DNA of 64,000 bases from Rheum nobile (GCA_027886185.1 WOAB01000893.1:2108001-2172000), one strand, 5' to 3'; shown: positions 1 through 13,700, numbered from the stretch's first letter. Program-made: numbers and translations. The notes: generated by a model not told the origin, from the sequence alone.

Positions 1-690
1 GCTACTTGGGTTGCGATGTTTGTGAAATACGTGAAGAACTCCCAGAGAGACTCTTCATCACCCTGGCGCACAGAAAATAGGTCTTATATCATTTTCTTGT
101 GTTTCCTCGCATTGCTAAAGTGTGTTCGGAAGGTGTCAATTAGCTTCCAATAGGATTTAACAGAGTCGGGTCGTTAGTTCATGACCCATGATAGGGCCAC
201 TGCCTTCATAGTGGATGGGAACGAGAGACAAAACATCACGTTGTTGAATTCGTATAACCCCATCTGACTCATGAACGCTTGGATATGCTCATCAAGGTCC
301 TTTGTCCCGTCGTAGACCTCCATAATTGGCTGATGGAATCCCTTGGGAACGGGCGCACATCTCACTGCTTCTGAAAATATTGAGAGACCTTGTAGTTCTC
401 CATCAAGCATGTTCTCTACCTGGTTGATTACCCGGCCATGCTCATATTGTCGCGATGAGCTTCCTTGTGATATTGACATCGACATCGCGGGGTAGCTCTT
501 GTGTTCGTGATCGTCATGGAAGCATGGTGAATAAAGGGAATTACTTGTTAAAGTGTGGCTTCCACAGCACGCGTGACCTCCATGATGACCCACCACGTGG
601 ATGAATTTGGGGATGTAAGGCAGATGTTGTACATATTCTGGAGGTGGCATGAACTGATGAAAAATAGGAGCATGGACTACTTTGGGGACG
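1..690 (-). pseudogene. Tat-like Ty3/gypsy gag fragment, left part
   Basis: Read on the minus strand from about 690 down, this is a retrotransposon gag protein: a Pro/His-rich segment followed by the capsid core with PKGFHQPIMEVYDGT, DEHIQAFMSQM and MKAVALSW, then after a stop a match to the usual IRQG..ESL..Y..RF region (SVRQGDEESLWEFF). Such capsid cores package element RNA in cytoplasmic particles. In-frame stops near 174 and in the 30-110 region make it non-functional. Its upstream part continues at 8144, on the far side of the CRM-like insertion, and beyond the next insertion at 16547. The Tat/Retand assignment rests on similarity of motifs only; pol lies left of the window. Confidence 0.7.
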
Positions 691-1591
691 TGATGTGTTC
701 TTGCCTCCGATGACAAGCCAATTGTCAAAGGCGACACCTTTGGATCTAGTCTTGGGTAAGAATTCACGCGATGAACGTCTCGACCGTAAAGGTGGTGGTG
801 AACGCGGTGGTGAACGCGGCTGATGGAGCGACTGGATAGCGGTGGCGGAAGCGGTTTGATGAGGGATAGGTGACTTGAAGAGACAAGTCATTGGTGTCGT
901 AGCGTCGACTGCGGGTGTCATAGCATCGACTGCGGGTGAAGGGAGATGCGAAGGAAGACTGGCTTGAAGGTTCAAGCAATTGCCGTAGCGTCGGCGGCGG
1001 AGTGAAGGGGATGCGAAGATAGAGGGTTTTAACGTCCGATCAAGGGAAGGAGGATAAACACTCGATTTGAAACCTTGAATTAAATTGAACCTGAGGAAAT
1101 AACAATAACAAATGAGGCTTTAAATAGCCAAAGAACTCGGCCAAGACCTAATGGGCTTGGACCGAGACGAACCTATGGGCTAGCCCATGTAAGCATGCAA
1201 AAGGCACAAACCCAAAAATAGAAAAGACTATAAAAGGAAACTATCTAAAATAAGCAATAATACCAAATATAGAAAATGTCTCGAAACTATGAAAACGACG
1301 CGTTGAATGGGTACAAACACCGCGAGGAACAGCGACTAAGGGTCGATGGCCTCGCGAGTGGGTGCACACGAGGTTGGCTGTGAAGAACGCGTTGTTTCAT
1401 TGCCGATGGTGGCGAGGACGACGAGTCTTGGGTTGGCGTCTGGGCTTCCTTGGCCAGCGACGACGCGTGCGACAAGTGACGCGACGGCGGCGGAGATGGC
1501 TTTGGACTTAGACCTTATCACTGGGCCCTCTGAGCGTAGGCTCATGGCTTCTTCCTCGTTATGGGCCGTCATGGGAGGCAAGGTCACATCA
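691..1591 (-). repeat. 3' LTR of the CRM-like element
   Basis: 901-bp terminal repeat, TGATGTG...CACATCA, same length as the partner at 7238-8138. The last ~85 codons of the pol frame lie inside it (stop at 1336-1338), so this LTR is partly coding in the minus direction. Confidence 0.93.
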
Positions 1592-4500
1592 CCCTCCCCC
1601 ACTTGGCTGTGAAGCGTCCCCGCTTCACCATCATCAAACTCTGGCTCAACATATGGTGTCAAGTTCGCCACGTTGAAGGACGCGTGGACTCCAAAATCTG
1701 GCGGGAGCTCGAGTTGATAGGCATTGTCCCCTATGGCCTTTATCATGCGGAATGGGCCATCTCCACGTGGTGCCAATTTGTGCTTACGCCGCGAGGGGAA
1801 CCTTTCTTTTGGCATGTGCACCCAGACGAGGTCGCCGGGTGCAAAAACGATGCGGCATCTCCCAGTGTTCTTCTGGGATGCATATTGCACGGCCCTTCTC
1901 TCCAATTGGTCTCTGGTTCTTCGATGGAGCTCTTGTACTTGCTCAACGCAATTGGCGGCGGAGACATGCACCGGGTCTCGCAGTGGTCGCGGCGACAAAT
2001 CAAGCGGTGTCAATGGGTTCATGCCATACACCACTTTGAAAGGTGTCAACTTGGTCGCCGTGTGCCTGCATCTATTGTAACAAAACTCCACAAGTGATAG
2101 TAAGTCCTCCCAACGCCTAGGGTTGGCTTTGAGCATCGTGCGAAGGAGGGCTCCTAGAGTTCTATTCGTGACCTCCGTTTGGCCATTTGTTTGGGGGTGG
2201 TAGCTAGTGGAAAAATAGGAGTTTGGTCCCTATCTTACCCCAAAGAGTTCTCCAAAAATGACCAACGAACATAGAATCCCTATCACTAACTATGGTACGC
2301 GGGACTCCATGAAGACGCACCACATGCTCAAAGAATAGATATGCAATCTCACTAGCACTATGGGTTGTCTTACAAGCAATAAAATGTGCTGTCTTAGAAA
2401 ATCTATATACGACCACAAAAATAGAGTCTTTACCTCGTCTAGAGAGGGGCAAACCCGTGATGAAATCCATAGACAAATCTTCACAAGGGGCACTAGGAAT
2501 GGGCAATGGGGTGTAGAGGCCGTGGGGGCTTGACCTAGCTTTGGCTCTTTTGCACGTCAAACAACTCCTACAAAACCTAGTCACTTGGTGGGTCATCTTA
2601 GGCCAAAAGAAATGTTCTCTTAACGCGGCCAAGGTCTTACTAATCCCAAAGTGTCCACGACTCTCGTGTGCTTCCTGAATCAAAAGGAGCCTAATGGAAG
2701 ACCTAGGGATGCAAAGGCGACTAGCCTTGTATAAATAACCCTCAGAAAGGAAATAGGACTCAAACTCTCGCGATCTCAGGCAATGCTCTAAAATAGGTGC
2801 AAAGAAAGGATCATGAGCATACAATTCTATAATCAAAGCAAAACCCAAAACTTTAGTTTGCACATGAGTCAAGAGAACATACCTTCTAGATAACGCGTCG
2901 GCGACAATGTTCTCCTTTCCTTTCTTGTGGACCACGACATAAGGAAATGTCTCAAGAAATTCCACCCAACGAGCATGGCGTCGGTTGAGGTGGGCTTGGC
3001 TCTTCAAATAGCTCAAGGTTGCGTGGTCGCTGTGGATGACAAATTCACGCAGCCAAAGGTAATGTTGCCATGTCTTTAACACGCGTATTAGGGCATATAA
3101 CTCTTTGTCGTAGGTAGGGTAATTGAGTGTGGCCCATGTGAGCTTCTCACTGAAATATGCAATGGGCCTCTTCTCTTGGTGTAGCACACCACCAATGCCT
3201 ATGTCTGAGGCATCACACTTCACCTCGAAGTGTTTGGTGAAGTCGGGAAGCTGGAGCAAAGGTGCTTGGCATAAGGCCCTCTTCAAAGCCGAGAAGGCTT
3301 TTTCGTGGGACTCAAGCCACAAGACAGTGCTTTCCTTCTTTGTCAATTCATGCAATGGCGCAGCAATGGAGGAGAAGTCTCGAACAAAGCGCCTATAAAA
3401 TCCTACGAGGCCTAGAAAGCTTCGCACCTGTGTCGGCGTCATCGGAGTTTGCCACTCTTTGATGGCCGCGATCTTTGATTCGTCGACGCGTAGACCATCA
3501 CTACTCACGACGTAGCCTAGAAAATTTGTGGACGCGGAGCAAAAAATGCATTTGGCCAGATTGGCAAACAGGCTCTCACGTCGAAGGCATTCGAGCACAA
3601 GTCGAAGGTGATCAACATGCTCTTCCAGACTCCGTGAATACACAAGGATGTCATCGAAATAAACGATGACAAACTTGCCAAGGAAGGTTCTCAAGACGTG
3701 GTTCATCACGCGCATGAAGGTGCTTGGCGCGTTCGTGAGCCCAAATGGCATGACAAGCCACTCGTAGAGCCCATACTTCATCTTGAATGCGGTCTTCCAC
3801 TCATCACCTTCTTTCATCCTGATTTGGTGATAACCACTCTTCAAATCTATCTTGGAGAAAAGTGTGGCGCCATGAAGTTCATCAAGCATATCGTCAAGGC
3901 GTGGAATAGGATGCCTATACTTGACGGTGATCTGGTTTATCGCGCGACAATCAACACACATTCTCCATGTACCATCTTTCTTGGGCACAAGGATCACAGG
4001 CACAGCGCAAGGGGAGAGAGATTCCCTGACGTAGCCGCGATCCAACAACTCTTGCACTTGGAGCTGTAGCTCTTTGGTCTCTTCTGGGCCAACTCTATAC
4101 GTAGCGCGATTGGGCAAGGAAGCACCTAGCACAAGGTCAATTTGGTGCTCAATGCCTCTCACTGGAGGTAAACCTTGTGGCAACTCATCAAAAAATACAT
4201 CGTCGAACGCGGCGAGCAAGGTCACGATGATTGGTGGCACGGACGCGGTGTTCGATGACTCAGGGATGCATGGGGTGGGCACAAGCAGAAAACATGGAGC
4301 TTTGCCAGTCAAACACTTAGTGAGGTCACTAGGCCTGGCTAAAAGCACGCGTTGCTCACACTTTCCTTGCAAATGAGTCGTCTTCGGCAACGGCGCGGCA
4401 AACTTTGTCGATGGCGAGGCGCTTCTCGAATTATGTGGGGCACTTGGTGTCCCAGCTATGGCGTTGTGCGTCTTCTTGCCAGTGCCTGGAGGAGACGAAG

Positions 4501-6331
4501 TGTTGCCAGATTTGGAGAAGTTTTGCCTCTGGAGTGCCTCTGGACACTCTTTTGACCTAGTGGACGAGGCCTCTATGGCTTTCTGGCGATCGCGTTCAAC
4601 CTGGTCCTCCAAGATCTCATGGGGAGAGATTGGATGCAAAGTGACGCGCTTCCCGTGGTAATTGAATACATAAGTGTTCAAATAGCCATCATGGAGCACG
4701 CGCTTGTCGAATTGCCATGGACGCCCAAGCAAGATATGGGTGGCGTCCATTGCAATGACATCACAAAGTATAGAATCATAGTATTTCCCTATGGAAAAAG
4801 AAATTAAACATTGGTGAGATACTGTGTTACCTGGACTTGAAGAAATCCATTGGAGGGCATAAGGTTGGGGATGAGGCATCGTAGGCAACTTGAAGTGTGT
4901 GACGACCTTCTCATTCACAATGTTAGCACATGATCCTCCATCAACAATAACACTCAAGGAAGCTGTCTGGACGAGAGCTCTTGTGTGGAACAAGTTCTTG
5001 CGTTGATCGCGTAAGCTTGCTTCTTTGACTGTCAGGAGACGACGCATCACCAAGCTCAATGGTGTGCCCGCGTGCAGAGAAGCGGGTTCACAGTCGTATG
5101 CATCTTCTACCTCTTCGATTCCGTCATTGATGGCCTCTAGGGTTTGGTCCTCGTCGTCGTAAGACTCGTAGCCGGCGGCGGTCGTGGAGAACAGAACCTT
5201 TCGAGTGTTTGGGCAATCTTTGTTATAGTGGCCTCTTCCACCACATTTGTAACACTCGACGTCGCGCGCGCGATCTATGCTCACTGGAGCTTGTCGTGGT
5301 GTGTTCTGGCGCGACACGGTGCTTGGCGGCAGTGGCTTTGCCTTGGGGGCTTGGCTTGACGCGGCTATGGTAGAGGCACTAGGGCAAACATTAGTAGAAG
5401 GTAATCCACTAGGGTTAGAAGAATACCTTTGTTGGCCACTGGGATATGTGTAAGACCTTCGGCGAGAGATTTGTGCATGGATTTGCATCACCGTGTGGGT
5501 GAGTGTGTTCAAGTCTTTGATGGGCAAAATCTCGAGTTGATCACGGGTGTTGGTGTTTAAGCCACTCAAGAATTCCATCCTCAATGTCGATGGTGCAACG
5601 GAGATGTTGGCCTTGTAATACATGTCTTCAAGCTTGGAGAAGAACTCTAGGGGAGACATTGACCCTTGGCGAGCCATGGCTATCTCCATTCTCATTTGAT
5701 TCCTATAGTCTGGAGGCACGTATTTCTTGGTCATCACGTAAACTAGTTGATGCCATTCTGTGACTCTGGTCCTGTGGCGACGCACGCAGTCATCTTCAAA
5801 TCTATGCCACCAAACGCGGGCGGCTCCTCAGAAGTTAAGTGTCGCGGCGTCGACATGCTCCTCGGGAGGCACTCGACAATATCGAAGTGTGTACTCCGTA
5901 GCCTGCACCCATTCAAGAAAAACAGAGGGGTTGTATTCACCATAAAAATGCTCGATTTTTACCTTGACTCGGTGTCGTTGGAATCGAGTCTGGGCAGGTG
6001 CTTGGTTGAACGCGTTGTTTGGCGCGGCATCATAGAGAGGGTTCTCAAAGGCGCGCACTCCATGTGGTCTATCGCGTCCAACCTGGTGTCTATCGCGGTC
6101 TTGGCGATCTTCACGGACGTACTCATCCCTTGGCGCATAGGCATCATCGCGTTGACGTCTTCGCGGCTGGGCATCGTAGTTGTCGCGTCAAATGTCTCTG
6201 GGTATAACATCGCGGCGCTCGCCGCCAATGTCACGAACGCGTTCTCCTTGTGGATGGAGACGCGGTGGAGGTATCCAATCCGAAGGATGATCCTGCAATT
6301 CAAGTGGAACTCCAAGAGGGGGTGAAAAAAA
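1336..6331 (-). pseudogene. gag-pol polyprotein of the CRM-like element, broken
   Basis: A single gag-pol frame read from about 6331 down to the stop at 1336. In order: an Arg/Asp-rich gag N-terminus (6060-6330), capsid core around 5500-5800, zinc knuckle CYKCGGRGHYNKDC (about 5212-5258), aspartic protease with VDGGSCANIV (about 4930), reverse transcriptase with YFDDILVYS (about 3640), RNase H with CDASDIGIGG, and integrase with an HHCC finger and DFITGLP. Breaks: TGA codons at 6188-6190 and 5828-5830, each CGA-to-TGA in context, and an extra T in a T-run near 2212 that shifts frame within the integrase core. The C-terminal tail continues into the 3' LTR. The protein would copy and integrate the element; this copy cannot make it intact. 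Confidence 0.9.
1592..1603 (-). other. polypurine tract of the CRM-like element
   Basis: On the minus strand AGTGGGGGAGGG lies directly against the 3' LTR. This is the expected position for the plus-strand primer in reverse transcription. Confidence 0.8.
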
Positions 6332-7222
6332 TTAGGGTTGACCATACCTGAGTCCTCGATCTCTTCGTCGCCATACTCGTCGAAGTCGCCGTGGACATTA
6401 GGTGTGATCGACGCGTAGCCATCAGATCCGTAATGCGGCGTCCAAACACTTTGGTGTCGAAGGTGATCGCGTACATAATGGCTCCGTGGCTTGGTAGTTG
6501 GTGTCCTCAAGTTGGTCTCATCGCGTCGCGTATGCCTACTTGGTCGGCGACTGGGTCTCCTTGGCGTCGCGTCGGCTTGCTCGGCTCGGTGAGGGCGGCT
6601 TTCGCGAGGCGCTGAACCCGATACGCGTCTCTGGGTTAGGGCGGCCTTTACTTAGACGGCGGAGAGAGATAGAAGATGAGCTTAGACCGAAAGTGGGTTA
6701 GGGTTGCCTTATTTTGGCTTTACCTAACTTTGGAATTTTTATTTATTTTTTAAATATCTTTTCGATATTTTTTTTTAATATCCGAGATCTTATCTTTTGA
6801 TCTTTTCGGATTTACAAAAGGAAACAAAAATAAAATCGGTCTAAGTAACAAGAATATCACAAGTGTGATCTTAGAGATAGGAGAGAGAAGATAAGATTTG
6901 ATATGATATCTTATAAGGAAATTCGGTTAACTTAACTAAAAAGCAAAATCTAGCAAACAAAGAAACTCTATCCACGCGTGAAATAAGGAAACAAAATATT
7001 CTAGCATGCAAGATAACAAATTACCTAACACACCAAAACTTAGGGAACAAGGAAAAAAAATTCGGCCAAGATAGTATCTTATAGAAACCGAAGGTGTTGC
7101 AAAGATGGAAATTATGGTTTTTCTCTTCTTTTCTCGCGAGATCTTTATGAAATCAAACGATGGGGGTCAAGAAAAATTGTGAACAAAATGCAAACTTGAG
7201 TTCGTGACTTACAAGACTGTTG
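6332..7222. other. 5' leader of the CRM-like element, no gene seen
   Basis: About 890 bp between the primer site and the gag frame. It is AT-rich (notably 6720-7130) and I see no conserved ORF, as expected for an untranslated leader with the packaging signal. Confidence 0.6.
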
Positions 7223-7235
7223 GGCTCTGATACCA
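7223..7235 (-). other. primer-binding site, tRNA-iMet type
   Basis: The minus strand reads TGGTATCAGAGCC two bases inside the 5' LTR. This is the common plant retrotransposon primer site, complementary to the 3' end of initiator methionine tRNA. Confidence 0.9.
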
Positions 7236-7237
7236 GT

Positions 7238-8138
7238 TGATGTGTTCTTGCCTCCGATGACAAGCCAATTGTCAAAGGCGACACCTTTGGATCTAGTCTT
7301 GGGTGAGAAGTCACGCGATGAACGTCTCGACAGTGAAGGTGGTGGTGAACGCAGTGGTGAACGCGGCTGATGGAGCGACTGGATAGCGGTGGCGGAAGCG
7401 GTTTGATGAGGGATAGGTGACTTGAAGAGACAAGTCGTTGGTGTCGTAGCGTCGACTACGGGTGTCGTAGCGTCGACTGCGGGTGAAGGGAGATGCGAAG
7501 GAAGACTGGCTTGAAGGTTCAATCAATTGCCGTAGCGTCGGCGGTAGAGTGAAGGGGATGCGAAGATAGAGGGTTTTGACGTCCGATCAAGGGAAGGAGG
7601 ATAAACACTCGACTTGAAACCTTGAATTAAATTGAACGTGAGGAAATAACAATAACAAAGGAGGCTTTAAATAGCCAAAGAACTCGGCCAAGACCTAATG
7701 GGCTTGGACCGAGACGAACCTATGGGCTAGCCCATGCAAGCATGCAAAAGGCACAAACCCAAAAATAGAAAAGACTATAAAAGAAAACTATCTAAAATAA
7801 GCAATAATACCAAATATAGAAAATGTCTCAAAACTATGAAAACGACGCGTTGAATGGGTACAAACACCGCGAGGAACAGCGACTAAGGGTCGATGGCCTC
7901 GCGAGTGGGTGCACGCGAGGTTGACTGTGAATAACGCGTTGTTTCATTGCCGATGGTGGCGAGGACGACGAGTCTTGGGTTGGCGTCAGGGCTTCCTTGG
8001 CCAGCGACGATGCGTGCGACAAGTGACGCGACGGCGGCGGAGATGGCTTTGGACCTAGACCTTGTCATTGAGCCCTCTGAGCGTAGGCTCATGGCTTCTT
8101 CCTCGTCTTGGGCCGTCATGGGAGGCAGGGTCACATCA
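7238..8138 (-). repeat. 5' LTR of the CRM-like element
   Basis: 901-bp LTR carrying the promoter for minus-strand transcription. A TATA-like TATTTAAA is at 7666-7673 on the minus strand. Its outer border abuts the target duplication GGACG (8139-8143). Confidence 0.93.
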
Positions 8139-8285
8139 GGACGCCAGCCCAGGCGGGTGGTGGGTACCCTCAGTTGGGTGTTGAGGGCTTGGGGGCCACT
8201 AGGGTCCTTGATATGGTGGCGGAGGCCGGCCATACACAGGATCTTCCACTTCATATTCCATCGAACTGAACTCGCTCGGACTTGA
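8139..8285 (-). pseudogene. Tat-like gag fragment, middle part
   Basis: Short stretch between the two LTR retrotransposons. Read on the minus strand it gives a Pro-rich linker (EDPVYGRPPPPYQG, then HHPPGLASP) that joins the sequence at 685 once the CRM-like element and one GGACG copy are removed. Bases 8281-8285 (CTTGA) are the target duplication of the Tekay-like element. Confidence 0.65.
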
Positions 8286-10733
8286 TGTAACACCCCCAAA
8301 TATATATCCTTAAAAGGTATTACCGCCAGTGACCTCAGATTTTACATCCGAAGCCACCCCAGGCTTAACCCGATGATATAGTTCATCAAACAACGGTTAT
8401 AATACAAAATATCATAACTTTCGATTAAAATCATTGTCTCGGCATTACATCCATAATCCGAAATACAACTGAAATACAAAGTAGTCTTGCTATAAAATAT
8501 GTTTAACACGGCGGAAGTCTTTAAAATAGAATAACACAAGACTCTTGATCTAGCGATCACACGCCAAGGAATCTCAACCTGGTAAAACTCTTCAAAATAC
8601 CAACTGTCCTCATTGTCGTTTCTAGCCTTCATCGGAACTGCAGTTTATCTGATGTATCGTATGAGACGGATGACACCAGCCAACCGTGCAAGGGAATATA
8701 ACCGGTTGGTTAGTCTAATGAAAGACTAAGCAAGGGGAAATCAGATAGGTTCTAAGTAGTCGTATTAGGTTAGACTCATCGTTTCTCGAATAAAAGTCGA
8801 TGACGATAGTCAACCACCATACTCCTACTGAAATATAAGAAAAGGCATGATCAAGAGAAAAGACTCTGAAAGATTGAGTCTTAAGGAAACATATGAAGAG
8901 AAGACTCCAACGAATTGAGTCTTATCGGAAAGTATGACAAGTACTTGGGAACATTAATTTCACACAAGCGTTTTAAAACTGACTTAGGTGTTTCGGTTCA
9001 CGACCAACCTCACCACACAATGCGAATTCAGATTGGAAAGAGAACTTTACTCTGACCAAAGTCTAGACGAGCTTTCCTAGCTGCACTATTTTCCTAGTTG
9101 CACTACTCGCCAAAGGGTATATTAATTATGTGCACAACGGCACTTATCTTGTTTGATTCCAAAACGAACATTCACGTTACAAGCTTTTAAGATCTCCTTA
9201 CAAGAGATATCACGGGGAATAAATCCCAGGGAATAATTCCCAAATGGCTGCACCAGCTGTGTGCACGTACCCTGAGTAAGGGTATGGTCATGACCGAAAA
9301 AGTACTAGAGGAATAATCCTCCTAGCACCAGTTATAAAGAAACCACTAAACCTCGCAAGGTACATAGTGTTCCTACGCATACTCGTGCTAACTAAACAAT
9401 TCAACACAGTAATAATCCATAACAAAGCCATCGCGGCCAATAACAAATAAAATAGCGTTGTTTCTAGTATTATATACAACCTATCATAATATCCGTATTT
9501 AATCATATATATATATAATAGCATTTTTTCTAGCAATATATACAACCTATTATAATATCTCTTTTTAAAATCACATACAGTTATCAAAACTGTTCCCAAA
9601 TGAAAATAACAATTCATCCCAAATTAATTAACAATTAAGCAATTGATAATCAATATAAATATGGAATGATAAGAAAGAGCGAACCGCCACTTGCCTTAGA
9701 TTTAGACGAAGCTCAACGAAGCTCGAGATGATGGATTTACGGGTCCGAAACAAGGAAGAACCTGGATTATGGTTTCCGACGGAACGACCCATAACGAAAC
9801 CCTAAGTTAGATTCGACAATAAATAGTACGAATCTAAAGAAAAATGAACGAAATCGAAGGAACAAAAGTCCCAAACGAGATCACAACGCCCAAGCCACCA
9901 CCACACTCACCCAGGCCCACCGCGGGTGCGGCGAGGCTACAGAGGCGAGACGCCGACAGCGAAAACTCACCGGGGAAGACGATGGGGCTCGACTTGGGTT
10001 GGTTTCGACTTCCAAACTCCTTGTGTCACTAACCACCACCTTGAGGGCACCTCCTCCTCCTATGGTAACTCCGGCAACGACCTTGAAGAACTCTGGCGAC
10101 GCTTGTAACTCCGACGACAATGGCAGTGAAAGAAAGAAAGATTTGAGGGAGAGAGAGAGTGGAATGGTCTCCTCCTCTTAGCCCCCCTCCTTTTATAGGC
10201 CATCAAGGAGCCAGAAGGAGTCCAGCTGGCCCCCTCTCCCACCGCCTCACCAGGACAAGATCGGCAGGCAGCTCGGACGAGTTCGGCGGAGCAGAGAAGC
10301 CATCATCACGGCGCGGGTGCGGTGGGTCTCACCATGGGGTGCGGTGGCGACCAGTTCTTGACCGCTGGGTGCAGTGGGTATGGCCGCGGGTGCGGTCAAG
10401 GCCAATTTTGTGCCTTTTGCCCATTTTTTACCGAGAAGAATCTTGGATATAGGTTTTAACCCCGGGTTAAATAAATTCATACCCTAACAAATATTCTAAA
10501 CCCCCAAAAATACGTCGAATGTATTTTATTCTACTCAGAGAATTATTACAAAGATCAAGTATTTATCAGAATGTCCGAACTCTTCTGAAAATAATTTGAC
10601 TACCGTACGAGTGTTTGGAAATCTTACCAAAATACTCTTTACTAAATTGAGGGGTATTACATCACATCCCCCTTACAACAAGTTTCGACCCCGAAACTTG
10701 GCCGAATAACCCAAAGAAAAGCGAGGCGTTACA
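8286..10733 (-). repeat. 3' LTR of the Tekay-like element
   Basis: 2448-bp LTR, TGTAACACC...GGCGTTACA. ORFs inside it are not conserved coding sequence. A TATA-like CTATAAAAGG on the minus strand near 10188-10197 matches the one in the 5' LTR. Confidence 0.92.
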
Positions 10734-10747
10734 ACACTACCCCCTTA
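10734..10747 (-). other. polypurine tract of the Tekay-like element
   Basis: Minus strand reads AAGGGGGTAGTGT immediately before the 3' LTR, the expected plus-strand primer position. Confidence 0.7.
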
Positions 10748-10767
10748 AAAAGGTTTCGACCCCGAAA

Positions 10768-13700
10768 CTAGGCCGAAAACAGCTCGGGAAAACATCTAAG
10801 CATATCCGCCTCCGTTTCCCAGGTTTCCCAAGTAACTTCTTCAGTTCCTTACTTGGACCACAAAATCCGTACCAATGGTACCACCTTGTTCCGTAACTGT
10901 TTCTCACGGCGTTCGAGAATACGCACCGGTATCTCCTCGTAGATACCATTTGTCTGAATCTCGATGTCATCATAACTCAGCACATGAGACTCATCTGGTA
11001 CGTAATTCCTCAACAAAGATACATGGAATACGTTATGCACTGGATGTGCCGATGGCGGTAATGCCAAACGATACGCTAGAGACCCCACTCTATCAAGGAT
11101 CTCAAACGGTCCCACGTAGCGAGGGTTAAGCTTCCCACGCTTACCAAATCTGAACACACATTTGGATGGAGACACTCTGACAAACACTTTGTCACCAACT
11201 TCAAACTTAACATTTCTGCGCTTCAGGTCTGCATAAGACTTTTGTCGACTCTGAGCGGTCAGCATCCTCTGTCTTATCAAAGCAATGTCCGAGGCAGTCC
11301 TTTCGACTAATTCCGGTCCGAGCAGAATCTTGTCGGCATTCTCATCCCAACAAATCGGAGATCTACACCTTCAACCGTATAGAGCCTCGAATGGAGCCAT
11401 CTTAATGGTAGCATGCCAACTGTTATTGTATGTGAATTCAATCAGACTCAGGTTGTTCTTCCAACTAGTCGGACGATCGAGTGTACAAGCTCTTAGCATA
11501 TCTTCCAAGGTCTGGATGGTCCTCTCAGACTGTCCATCTGTCTGAGGATGAAACACAGTGCTGAACCTTAACTCAGTTCCCATGGCCTTATGTAATTCTT
11601 TCCAGAATCTTGACATGAATCGGCCATCACGATCCGATACAATGGTCTTTGGAGTACCATGCAAACGGACAATCTCATGTAAAAACACTTTTGATAACTT
11701 CTGGGTTCCCCATATTGACTTGATAGCCACGAAGTGAGTACTCTTCGTGAGCCTGTCAATGATCACCCATATAGCATCTTTCGGGCTTTGAGTCTTTGGC
11801 AGCCCCGTGACGAAATCCATAGCAATATCTTCCCATTTCCATTCTGGTACTGGGAGAGGTAGCAATTCACCACCTGGTATGCGATGTTCTATCTTGACCT
11901 TCTGACAAGTCAAACATTTTGCCACAAACTCTGCTACATCCCACTTCATGTTGGGCCACCAGAACTTCTTCCTGAGGTCCTTATACATCTTGCTAGAGCC
12001 TGGATGTACATAATAAGCTGACGAATAGGCCTCTTTCATCACCAACTGGCGAAGACCATCAACGTCAAGCACACAAATCCGGTCTTGAAACCAGTGTGAT
12101 CCGTCTTCTTGAATCATGAAACCGGGAGCTTTCCCGTCCATTACTTCACTGCTTAGCTTCACCAAGACCACATCATCAACATGTTTCTCTCTGATTTGAT
12201 CAAGTAGCGTGGCCTGAATCTCTAACATACTCATATATCCTCTACGTTGATCGTACAAGACTTCAATCTTACACAACCCTTGGTTCAGCTTAGTCTGAGC
12301 AGTAAGTAAAGCCACTACAGTCTCGTGCGGTGTCTTCCGGCTCAATGCATCGGCTACTATATTAGCCTTGCCCGGATGATACAACAATTTGAGGTCGTAG
12401 TCTTTGAGTAGCTCTAACCAGCGACGTTGTCTCATATTTAGCTCCTTCTGAGTGAATATATATTTGAGACTCTTGTGATCGGTGAAGACTTGACATCTCA
12501 CACCATAGAGATAGTGTCTCCAAATCTTCAACGCAAACACTACAGCTGCTAGTTCCAGATCATGCGTCGGATAGTTTGCCTCATAAGTCTTCAATTGTCG
12601 GGATGCGTATGCAATAACCTTGCCTTTATGCATCAGCACACATCCCAAACCACTCTTTGAAGCATCACTATAGACCACATAACCATCATTCCCTTCTAGT
12701 AGCGCTAACACTGGTGCAGAGGTCAGACATTGCTTCAACTTCTGAAAACTAGCCTCGCACTTGTCATCCCAGACAAATTTCTTATGGACTTTGCGGAGCA
12801 GACCGGTCATGGGTAGAGCGATCTTAGAGAATCCCTCTACGAACCGTCTATAATAACCAGCGAGTCCTAGAAAACTGCGCACCTCCTTCACATTCTGAGG
12901 CCGCTTTCAATTGGCTACTGCTTCAATCTTCTGGGGATCAACCATAACCCCATTCTCATTAATCACATGGCCTAAGAAAGCCACTTCCTTGATCCAAAAA
13001 TCACACTTAGACAGCTTTGCATATAATTGATTTTGTCTAAGAATTGACAAAGTAATCCGAAGATGTTCCTCGTGAGCCTCCTCACTCGGGGAATAAATCA
13101 AAATATCGTCGATGAAGACCACTACGAACTTATCCAAGTATTGGTGGAAACATCGATGCATCAGATCCATGAAGATTGTCGAAGCATTGGTAAGTCCAAA
13201 TGGCATGACTACGAACTCGTAGTGACCATATCTCGTCCGGAATGCAGTCCTCGGAATATCCTCCTCACGAATCTTGAGCTGATGGTAACCAGACCTCAGA
13301 TCGATTTTGGAAAAGACCTTTGCTCCCTGCAATTGATCCAACAGATCATCAATCCTCGGCAATTGATACTTATTATTGATCGTGACATTATTCAACTCAC
13401 GATAGTCGATACAAAGTCGGAACGATCCATCCTTCTTCTTGACGAACAAGACTGGAGCACCCCAAGGCGATGCACTCGTCCTTATATAACCCTTCTCAAT
13501 AAGATATTCTTCTTCTGGATTCTCCTCGGGAATCATCTCAATCATGAATTCGTCGTTGTAATGCCCTCTTGCATACCTTGACCACTCCTCTTCATTTTCC
13601 GTGCCCTCCCTTAGCTCCTCTGTAGGTTCTACCACTGGAACCTTGGTCCTATCGGACACTAGTACTACTGACTCGGGTAGTACAGTCTTCACCTCCTCGG

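Larger units (their letters stand above)
691..8138 (-). mobile_element. CRM-like Ty3/gypsy chromovirus, complete with two LTRs
   Basis: A 7448-bp LTR retrotransposon in minus orientation. The LTRs (691-1591 and 7238-8138) are both 901 bp, start TGATGTG and end CACATCA, and differ by roughly two to three dozen substitutions by eye. The flanking 5-bp duplication is GGACG at 686-690 and 8139-8143. The primer site pairs with initiator methionine tRNA and a purine tract precedes the 3' LTR. The polyprotein has the order gag, protease, reverse transcriptase, RNase H, integrase. Integrase motifs LWGKIGTKLL and NPLTPLDL, plus an ORF that runs on into the 3' LTR, resemble the CRM (centromeric) clade; that clade call is inference. 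It interrupts the Tat-like gag. Confidence 0.9.

Noticed and set aside
1346..2097. Plus-strand ORFs of 88-178 codons
   Set aside because: Antisense to the integrase end and LTR of the CRM-like element.
5747..6325. 192-codon plus-strand ORF and the 183-codon minus-strand ORF at 5959-6510
   Set aside because: Both are off-frame readings of the gag region; the true gag frame is the one with the two TGA codons.
9844..10452. ORFs of 60-97 codons in the Tekay LTR (and copies at 15609-16194)
   Set aside because: Non-coding LTR; the paired copies differ by indels and do not keep a frame.
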